From the NCBI GenBank assembly GCA_016193485.1, contig JACPRZ010000024.1, positions 1-64,000 on the forward strand: 64,000 bases of DNA, read 5' to 3'. The notes below the pieces were generated by a model. That model saw only the letters and a program-made list of their open reading frames with translations, did no database searches and was not told the DNA's origin. The DNA comes from Bacteroidota bacterium (GTDB taxonomy: Bacteria; Bacteroidota; Bacteroidia; JACPRZ01). The stretch's first letter is position 1; each line of letters begins with the position of its first letter. Positions 38,914 through 49,200 of the stretch are shown one piece after another. The position numbers and the translations under genes were made by a program.

Positions 38914-39984
38914 ATGAAAGTCATTTATTACTGGTTACTCTCCGGTTTAATCCTCGTCTTTGCCATGGTCGTTGTGGGCGGCATCACCCGCCTTACCCAC
39001 TCCGGATTATCCATAACTGAATGGGATGTGATAATGGGTGCGATACCCCCCCTCAGCGAAAATGAATGGGCTGAATTGTTTGAAAAATACCAGCAGTCAC
39101 CGGAATACGAAAAAGTAAATTTCAGTTTTACCCTTCCTGATTTTAAAGAAATCTTCTGGTGGGAATATGTTCACCGGCTTCTCGGGCGCATCATCGGAAT
39201 TGTTTTTATCATTCCTTTTATATGGTTTATTGGTACAAAAAAACTTTCCGGAAGATTATTATGGCAGGTAATAGGCATTTTTCTGCTTGGCGCCTTCCAG
39301 GGATTGCTCGGCTGGCTGATGGTGGAAAGCGGGCTTGTTGACATTCCCCGTGTGAGCCATTACCGCCTTGCCGCTCACCTGGTAACGGCTATGGCTACTA
39401 TGGGGTATATACTTTGGGTGGCAATGGAAGTTTCAAGTTCCAAGTCCCAAGTTCCAAGTCCCAAGTCCCAAATCCCAAGTCCCAAGTTCCAAGTCCCGAA
39501 ATACATTACTTCACATCTATTATATATCAAACGATTGACGTTTTTCCTTTTTTGCATTACCATACTTCAAATTATTTACGGTGTTTTTGTTGCTGGACTC
39601 CGGGCAGGACTGATATATAATACTTTTCCGATGATGGGTGATGAATGGATATCTTCATGGGTTATTGAAGGATTCCGCCATCGCGGATTTGTGAGTTTGT
39701 TTGAAAACCTGGCAACCGTGCAGTTTATTCACAGGTGGTTGGCATTTGTGGTTTTCTTTCTTGTGGCGTGGCAGTTTTTATTATCCGTTAAAATTCCTCC
39801 GCTGAAAAAAGGCGCACTGTTCCTGCTGATTGCCGTATCGCTTCAACTCCTGCTTGGAGTTCTTGCGCTTCTTTTTGCCGTTCCGTTATGGATTGGCGTT
39901 GCGCATCAGGCGGTGGCGATGCTGATTTTTTGCAGTATTATTTATCATTTTTTTATACTGTACCAAATTTTACAGGATAAATGA
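38914..39984 (+). CDS. ctaA: Heme A synthase, CtaA/COX15 family, carrying an in-frame heptamer-repeat insertion
   Basis: 'VVGGITRLTHSGLSITEWDVIMGAIPPLSENEW', 'WWEYVHRLLGRIIG', 'FVAGLRAGLIYNTFPMMGDEWI', 'QFIHRWLAF', 'VAHQAVAM'. Start 38914. Confidence 0.92.
   Translation: MKVIYYWLLSGLILVFAMVVVGGITRLTHSGLSITEWDVIMGAIPPLSENEWAELFEKYQQSPEYEKVNFSFTLPDFKEIFWWEYVHRLLGRIIGIVFIIPFIWFIGTKKLSGRLLWQVIGIFLLGAFQGLLGWLMVESGLVDIPRVSHYRLAAHLVTAMATMGYILWVAMEVSSSKSQVPSPKSQIPSPKFQVPKYITSHLLYIKRLTFFLFCITILQIIYGVFVAGLRAGLIYNTFPMMGDEWISSWVIEGFRHRGFVSLFENLATVQFIHRWLAFVVFFLVAWQFLLSVKIPPLKKGALFLLIAVSLQLLLGVLALLFAVPLWIGVAHQAVAMLIFCSIIYHFFILYQILQDK
39434..39496. repeat. Nine tandem heptamers (CAAGTYC-type) inside ctaA
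   Basis: CAAGTTC CAAGTCC CAAGTTC CAAGTCC CAAGTCC CAAATCC CAAGTCC CAAGTTC CAAGTCC = 63 bp, encoding about 21 aa (SSKSQVPSPKSQIPSPKFQVP). Confidence 0.92.
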
Positions 39985-40101
39985 TAAGGAAATTTTAGAA
40001 TTCATCAATGCTGATCGCTGAACATTAACCACAAACCGGCATATCTCGTGGTTTTTCTAACCTGGTACTTTTTTTTCCTACCTTGCACTCCCGTTCATCT
40101 T

Positions 40102-40212
40102 GGGTGTATCCCAAAACTCATATTTATCGTCCTAAAGGGGGGTAAGTAGTGTAGTTCACTATCTGGTGGTATTCTCCAAACGGGTGGGGGATGTGAGTTT
40201 TGTGGTACACCC
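40102..40212. mobile_element. Possible ~111-bp MITE/IS-remnant with imperfect 22-bp terminal inverted repeats
   Basis: Left GGGTGTATCCCAAAACTCATAT; right arm reverse complement GGGTGTACCACAAAACTCACAT (4 mismatches). No ORF inside. Confidence 0.5.
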
Positions 40213-40261
40213 TTCAACCTTCTTACCTTGTTTTGCGTCTGATTAAAGAACAACTAACTCC

Positions 40262-43200
40262 ATGATTTACCCCATGCGCTTTTTTGCCCTTTTGTTATTA
40301 TTTTTCTCTTTTGCCGGAACCACTTCCGCCTTAACCATTACTTCCGTCTCCAGCGGCAACTGGAACACCAGTTCCACGTGGGATTGCAATTGTATCCCCG
40401 GTTCTGCCGATGATGTAATAGTCGGCCATTCAGTAGGTATATCCAATACCGCAACTGCCGGCTCAATGACCATTAATTCAGTTGCCTCACTCAATGTCGG
40501 TAATGCATTTATGGTGAATGGCTCTGTGACCATCAATGGCACCCTGACCATTACCTCAACTACCGGTTCCAAAAATTTCGGTGACATTCTTATCAACTCA
40601 ATCGGCACATGGAACAATTCATCCAACGCAAATGTTACCGTTAACGGTAATCTGACCAATAATGGCTCTTTTACCAGCGGAACCGGCACTTGCACTTTTA
40701 CGGGGTCTGGGAAATTCTTTGACGGGAGTTCATCAATTACAATCCAAATGGCTCAGATCAACGGGAGTTATACAAACAATAATAATTTATTGATCACTTT
40801 CAGTTTATCAGGCAACGGATCACTTACGCAGTCAACAAATACACTACTTCAACTCGGGGGCACTGTCACCATTTCAACCCTTACGGCATCTGCGTCAGGT
40901 AATACTGTTATTTATAACGCCAATGGTTCCCAGACAATCTTCTGCACCACATATTACAATCTTACATTGACGGGCAGCGGTACGAAAACATTTTCGTGCA
41001 ACACTTTCATAAACGGGCAACTTACAAATAACAGCAGTACAACGCTTGATGCAACTACTTTTACAATTACCCTTAGCGGAAATTTTATCAATGACGGGAA
41101 TTTTTTCCCGAGTTCCAGCACTTTTTTTCTTGCCGGCAGCGCGGTACAATCTCTTTCAGGATTTTCAACCATTACATTTAATAATCTTACCATAAACAAT
41201 GTCTCTTCAACCGGAATCACGCTGAATCAGGATGTTACTGTCATGGGAACATTGATGCTGAATGACGGAATTATTTATTCAAGCAGCGCAAACCTTCTTA
41301 TCCTGAGCGCGGGTTCAACCGTGTCCCCTCAGGGCGGAACACAGACAAGTTTTGTGGATGGGCCCGTCAGGAAAACCGGCAGCACCGCTTTTGTATTTCC
41401 CACCGGAGATAATGGCCGTTGGCGCAGAATAGCCATGTCCGCGCTTGCTTCAGCAACCGACCAGTTTGATGCCGAATATTTTTTTCAGGGTTATGGCAAT
41501 TACAACCTTGAGACGGATCCTTCCCCGTCAGAACAATTAACCGATGTGAGCCAGGGTGAGTACTGGACACTCGACCGCACCGCAGGAACAGCAACCCCGC
41601 AAATAACTTTGGCATGGGAAGATGCTTCCGCCAGCGGCATTGATGATTGCGGTGATCTGAGAATAGCGCGTTTCAATAGTGTCTCTTCCTGGTGGGAAAA
41701 TAATAATGATAATGTAATTACTAACGGCTCCTGCACCGGAACTAATCCCGGAACAATCACTACCGGCTCCGCGGTCTTTACTTTCAGCCCTTTTACTTTC
41801 GGATCAAAAAATGCACTGGTAAATCCTCTTTTTGTCTTCGCATGCACGCCTGCAACTTTTTGGGTTACCGACACCACCGACAGCGGTGCCGGCTCCCTGC
41901 GCCAGGCGATTACAGATGCCAATGCAAATTGCGGCCACGATACCATTAAATTCAATCTTGGTATGGCAAGCGCCTACAAAATCGCAGTCCTGACACCACT
42001 CCCCCCCCTTACGGATACTTCTGGCGTAACCATTGACGGATGGAGCAACATGAATAATTCCGGAATACCGAATACTGTTTCTATTTTCAATACTTCAGCC
42101 GGTAATCCGCTCAATCCGGTCTATAAAATTATTCTTACGAATTCCGGCAGTGTTCCCGTTGGACTGCAACTGGCAAGCGATAATAATGTAATCCAGGGGA
42201 TGGTGCTGCAGGATTTTGGTGACGGAACGGTATCCAACAATGATATTGCGATTATTGTCACCGGCAACAATAATAAAATCCTCGGCTGTTTTATCGGAAT
42301 GGCTCCGGATGGAATCACAAAGGGTACACGCACATGGGCAGGCATCGAAATAAGCGGGCAGAATAATATCATTGGTGACGGTACTGCTGCAGGAACCAAC
42401 CTGATTTCCGGAATGAACAATGGTGGTTATGGCATATCCATAACAGGATCAAATGCTGCCACAAATTCCGTCATGGGGAATATTATCGGCTTGCAAAAGA
42501 ATGGCGTTTCAATGGTATTTGCTTCACAGACATCTGGAATTTATATTTCGGGGGGGGCATCCGGAAACAAAATCGGGGACATTTCAGGGGAAGGCAATGT
42601 AATTTCAGGAAACGCAGGTTATGGAATTGAGATTTCCAATTCGGAAAACAATAAAATTATCGGCAACATTATCGGACCCCAGTCCAACGGCACTTTCGTT
42701 GTTGCTTCCAATACGCAACTGATAGGAGTCAGGGTAGTTGATGCAGGCGGTAATATTATCGGTGGCGCTACATCATTGGAAAGGAACATAATTTCAGCGA
42801 ATGGAACTTCGGGTATTGCCATAACCGGTATGAATGCAACGCTCAATGAAATTATTGGAAATTATATCGGCACTTCTGCCAGCGGCTCATCAATTATCTC
42901 ATCCGGTTCCCAGGATTATGGAGTACAGATTGCTTCGGGCGCATCTTCAAATATCATTGGCGGAACCGGTCTTGGTGAAGGCAACCTGATTTCAGGGAAT
43001 ACGAATTACGGTATTTATTTCAGCAGTTCCGGTACAGGAGGCAATACCGTACTCGGCAACATAATAGGACCCCAGGCAAATGGCACTTCCTATTTAACAG
43101 GGAATCTGCAAAGTTACGGCATTTATATTTTCCAGTCGCCTGCCAATATCATTGGCGGAACCACAACGGCTGAACGGAATGTTATTTCGGCAAATGAAAT

Positions 43201-46200
43201 TGGCGGGCTCTATTTATTCGGTGCATCAACAACCGGAAATTATGTCAAAGGAAATTATATAGGTATTGACAGGAATGGAACTTCATTCATTACATCATCC
43301 ACACAGGATTATGGAATGTTCATCGGTTCATCTGCGGTCTCAAACATCATTGGCGGAAGCAATGCGGGCGAAGGCAACCTGATTTCAGGTAATTCCAATT
43401 ATGGCATTTATATAGCCCCCGCTTCTACCGTTGGAAATACGGTCAAAGGAAATATTATCGGACCTCAATTTAACGGTTCATCTTTTATAAACGGGAATCT
43501 CCAGAACTACGGTGTTTTTATCGACCTTTCCGGGGGTAACATCATTGGCGGAAATAATGCTGGTGAGCGAAATATCATTTCCGGGAATCAAACTGCCGGT
43601 GTGATGATTTCTTCTTCCGATTCAAATTCAATTAAGGGTAATTATATAGGAATTGACAGTTCCGGAACAACCTTTATCGCTTCAAGCAGTCAGGACTATG
43701 GTGTATCTATTACCGGAAGTTCATCGGGAAATTTAATTGGCGGTGCAAATGCCGGAGACGGAAATGTGATCAGCGGAAACACATCTTCCGGGATACTTAC
43801 AACCTCATTTTCCCTTGGAGGGAATACAGTTAAAGGGAATATTATTGGTCCGCAGGCAGATGGAGCGACATATCTCGTTTCCAATACGCAATCCATCGGT
43901 ATTGCTATTAATAATTCTGCAAATAACATTATCGGGAATAATTCAACCGCAGAAAGAAATATTATTTCTGCAAACACTATTTATGGAATTTATATTTCCG
44001 GTTCCGGGTCTTTCGGAAATTTTATCAGGGGAAATTATATCGGTCCGGATATTTCTGGTACACTGATTATTTCCGGATCCAACCAGGATTACGGGATACA
44101 GATTACTTCAGGTTCGGAACTCAATACCATCGGTGGAGATGCTTTTGCAGGGTATGGCAATCTTATATCAGGTAATACAAACAACGGGATTTTTATTAAT
44201 TCTACTGTAACAAACGGAAATATTATCTGGGGAAATATTATTGGTCCGCAAATGGACGGCAATACATTTCTGGCATCCAACACGCAGGTAGCGGGAATTG
44301 CCCTGTACGGTTCGGCCGGTAATATTATCGGGGGAAATTCCGATACGACACGAAATATTATTTCCGGCAATTTTAATTACGGCATTTATATACAGGATAC
44401 AACGGCAACCGGAAATATTATTACGGGGAATTATATCGGACCCGGGAAAAACAGCGCTTCCATTGCTTCCAGCAGTCAGAATCGCGGTGTTTATATCCTC
44501 TCATCTGCTTCGTCTGATTTTATTGGAGGAAGCGGTCCGGGCGAAGGAAATATTATTGCCTATAATACCGCAAATGGCGTTGAGATTTTTTCAGCAGGTT
44601 CTATCAATAACCTCATATCACGCAATTCCATTTACAGTAATCCCACAACCGCCATTAAACTTAACTATGGCGCCAGTCAGGGCAATAACGGTAAACCCGT
44701 GCCGGTTGTCTCTGGTGCAAATACCGCATTGGTAACCGGTACTTCTGAACCGGGTGATGTGGTTGAAATTTTTAAAAACACATCCGGTAATTGCCAGGAT
44801 GCTGTTACCTATCTCGGTACTGTTGTTACGGACACTGCGGGCAGGTGGGCTTTTCCGGTAACGCTTACCACAAGCGAATATGTCCTTGCCACGGCAACCG
44901 ATACAGCAAACAATACATCCGAATTTTCCGCCTGCCGCGTTGCTGTTTCCTGCTCAGGGTTTGCAGCGACAATTGTTAAAACAGATGTTTCCTGCGGTGG
45001 CTCCATTGACGGCTCCGCAACAGTTTTTATTGCCGGAGGTACAATTCCATATTCTTATGCATGGAGCAATGGCGAAACGCTTTCAACAATAACCGGACTA
45101 TCAGCCGGGTCGTATACTGTAACCGTTTCCGATTTGAATGCCTGCGGTGATACGCTCACTGTTACCATTACAGAACCGCTGGCAATTTCCATCACTGAAT
45201 CTGAAAATGACATCTCATGTAATGGCGCGATGGACGGTTCCATAAATATTACCGTTTCCGGAGGCGCTCCATCCTATTCTTTTCAATGGTCAAATCTTGA
45301 AACAACAGAGGATATTACGGGCCTTTCAGCGGGAATCTATACGGTTACCGTAACCGACCTGTCCGGATGCACGGCTGATTCATCTTTTACTCTCACCCAG
45401 CCAGCACAATTATCCGCTTCAACCGTAGTCCTGCCGGTAAGTTGCTATGGCGACAGCACCGGTTCAATTGACATGACGGTAACCGGTGGCACCCCCCCCT
45501 ATGTATATTCTTGGAGCAGCGGTGATTCTACCGAAGACCTCTCAAACCTTGCAGCCGGAACATATCTGGTGACCATAACCGATTCCAATAATTGTATTCT
45601 GGCAACCGGAACAATTATCACCCAACCGTCTGTCCTGTCAGTAATAACTACCTCAACTTTTAATTACGATACCTGCAACGGTACAGTGTTCGCAAACGTC
45701 ACCGGTGGCGCTCTCCCCTATAATTATCTTTGGGATGACACTTCCGGTGCAACAACTGATACAGTTACCGGTCTTTGCGGTGGCGCTTACCATGTGACGG
45801 TAACTGATAATAACGGATGCACCGCCACAGATTCGGCAACGGTAATTACGGCAATGGTCAGTTTTACCATTGATACATCGGGCGGCTGCCCTCCGGTTAC
45901 AGTGAATTTCACCAATACAAGTAATCTTGGAGTATCTGGAGTAGCATACCTCTGGTACTTCGGTACCGATGGTCCTTATTTTGTCTATGATACTTCCTAT
46001 ACATTTAATTCCGGGGGAATTTTTCCGGTTTATCTTTTCGCTATTGATACGGATTTGAACGTTCTCGGAAACGATTCTATGAATCTCGCTTTTTCCGGCT
46101 CATCGGGATTTTTTGTGATGACCGATGATACTGTCTGCCCCGGTGATAATATAATATTTGTTGATGATGTAAATAGTTCCCCCTATTATGACTGGAATTT

Positions 46201-49200
46201 CGGGGACGGGTTTTACCAGAACGGACCGAATAATCTTGTTATCCATTCATGGTATTCACCCGGAACTTATTACGTTTCTCTTGCCGTTAATACGGTATGC
46301 GGTGCCGATACGATTAACCAACCTGTTGTTGTCTCCAATATTTCAGCATTAGCCGGTCCGATACAGGCGGGTCCGCAACCCGTTTGCCCGGGTGATCAAC
46401 TGCAAATCGCCTCTTTTGGCTCGGCAGGGAATTTTACATGGGATTTCGGTGACGGAACGGTTGGATATTCCGGTCTTCCCTATACGGTTCATACGTACGA
46501 CAGCGCTGGATCATATATAATTTCCATGACCGTAACCAACGGTTGCAATTTTGTTTTCAGCGCAGCAGATACTTTCATCGTCTCAGGCGGTCTGCCGGTA
46601 ACCGGGAATTTTGAAATTACCGCCAACCCCGATCCGGTTTGCCCTGGCGACCTGGTGAAATTCAAATTCGAGGAAGGTGAAAATTTTTCGGGTTACCAAT
46701 GGGATTTCGGTGACGGAAATACATTTTCCGGATATTCAACTGTTTTTCATTCCTATTCTTCAACCGGAAATTATAATATCTCCGTAACCGTCACCAACGG
46801 TTGCGGCTCATCAACACTCATAACTACGACCGTTTCGGTGCAGAACGGTGTAACGGCAGAAGCAGGTGAATACTCTTACGGTGTCATTCCCTCGGCAGCA
46901 TGCCCAAACGACTCAATTATTTTCTATATTGACGGGCTGACAGAGGGGGGGTATGTATGGAATTTCGGTGACGGAAACAGCGACTCGGTTTTCACTCCTT
47001 TTGACAGTTCGGCAATAATTGCGCATGCTTATTCCGCAACGGGTACCTATCAGGCGACTATAACCATCACTAACGGCTGCGGCAGCAGTGTAACCGATAC
47101 GATTGCGGTCTGGGTGAGCGATTCTTTTTCTGTGATTCCTTCCTGGTGGGGTGAAGGTTTTACATGGGAGGGTCGTAATGAAGGTCCTTTATCCGTCTGT
47201 CAGCCGGTGGATTTTTTTGCATTTGGCGGCTCTCTTTTTACATGGGATTTTGGCGATGGCGACACGCTTTCAACTTTTTCTCTTGGCGTAAGCCATACCT
47301 ATAATTCTGCCGGATTTTATACGGTAACATTAGATGTACAGAACTCCTGCGGCAACAGCCGGCAATACAGTAATTTGATCCGGATTACCGGCTCATGCAC
47401 CCCGCCTTCAGTTTCGTTTACTGCTGCCAACCCATCCTGTTCCGGCAGCAATGACGGATGGATAGAAGCGACTGCAGCCGGTGGCACCCCCCCTTATACT
47501 TTTCAATGGAGTACGGGTGAAATCACTACCGATACTTTGCTTTCCCTGGTTGACAGTTTGGCTGGAGGAACTTATTACCTGACGCTGACCGATGCAATCA
47601 ATGCCCAGGCAACCGACACCATTATACTGACACCTCCTTCCTCCCTGTCTATGGTTTTTGCCTTCACCGATGTCACCTGCAACGATACATGTGACGGAAC
47701 TGCCGCATTATCGGTTTCCGGTGGCACCCCCCCCTATACTTTTTCCTGGAGTAATGGCGCCAACTCGCCATCCCTTTCCTCCCTCTGTATCGGTATTTAT
47801 CCCGTGACCGTTACTGACTCACTTTCCTGTATTGCAACCGATAGCGCTGCCATTGGCGGTATTCCCGGCTTTTTTGCCGACTTGGCCGGAAATCCCGATA
47901 CCAACTGGATAAGCCCGGCAACGGTAAGAGACGGTTTGTGCTGTACAGCCGGAGCCCCGGACCGCTGCGTTCATTTTATTGTCAATACCGACTCGCTGGC
48001 CGACCGTATATATATCAATATAAATTCCGGTGCAGTTCCTCCCGGTTCAAATTATTATATTGACAATTGCGACCCGGCTTCTACCACATTGCTCGGTGAT
48101 ACCCTTTGTCTTACTGCAAGCGGCCAGCACAATATCACTTTTTGCAAACCTGGCACCAATGTCAATGATTATATAATCGGAACCAGGAAAAGGCCTTCAG
48201 TTAATGCGGGTAGTGATATTATGGTATGCCCGGAAACTGATTCCATACCGCTCAATTCATCCGGCTCAGGAGCGGTTTCATATTTATGGACATCTTCAGG
48301 TAGCGGCTCTTTTTATCCTAACGCTTCTGCGATCAATCCGGTTTATATTCCCTCTGCAACGGATAGTGCATCCGGGGGGCTGGTGGAATTGGTTTTCTGG
48401 GGCGTGGGAACCTGCACCAATGTTCGGGATACAGTACTTATTCAATTTGTACAACCGATATCATTGTCTGTTACTTCAACGCCAGAATGTGAACCCAATA
48501 CCGGTGTCGCGTCAGTATCTGCGACCGGTGGCGCTCCCCCCTATGCCTTCCTGTGGAGCAATGGCGACACTGATTCATGGGCAGCGGCACTTACCAGCGG
48601 CACCTATACTGTTACTGTGACTGATGCTGCGGGATGCGGTAACTCGGTTACCGCTTCTGTCGGATCAGGTGTAGCATTTACCGCAGCCATTAGCGCTTTG
48701 ATAAATCCTTTCTGCAATGGCGGTTCTGACGGGACTGCAACGGCAATCGGTTCAAACATGCCATCGCAGTCATTTTCTGTTGCACCTAACGCAGCTATTC
48801 CGGATACCGGGTGCAGTTCATTCAACGGTGTCAACAGTATGATTAATGTAAGCGGTTATTCTGTTGCCGTCAACAGTTCCGGAATTAAAGCCACTCTGAA
48901 CATCATCCACACTTTTGACAGCGACCTTCAAATATTCCTGACTGCACCCAATGGCAATACATTGATGCTCTCAACAGGAAATGGCGGAAATGACAGTAAT
49001 TATATCAATACTGTTTTTACTGATGGCGCCCTGATTAGCATCACCATGGGATCTCCTCCATTTACCGGCATATTCAAACCCGAAGGCGGTTTAACTGCCT
49101 CGTGCGGTGTGACACCAACTATCGCAACTTTCGGTGCAATCGGGGGGGGGAGTATTAATCCGAATGGAAATTGGACATTGAAGGTTTTCGATAATATGGT

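Noticed and set aside
39375-39563. Minus-strand ORF with LGLGIWDLGLGTWDLEL
   Set aside because: Simply the antisense translation of the CAAGTCC heptamer array inside ctaA.
42580-44560. Repeated DNA considered as tandem mobile or phage repeats
   Set aside because: The repeat is a protein-level beta-helix unit with third-position divergence, not a mobile element.
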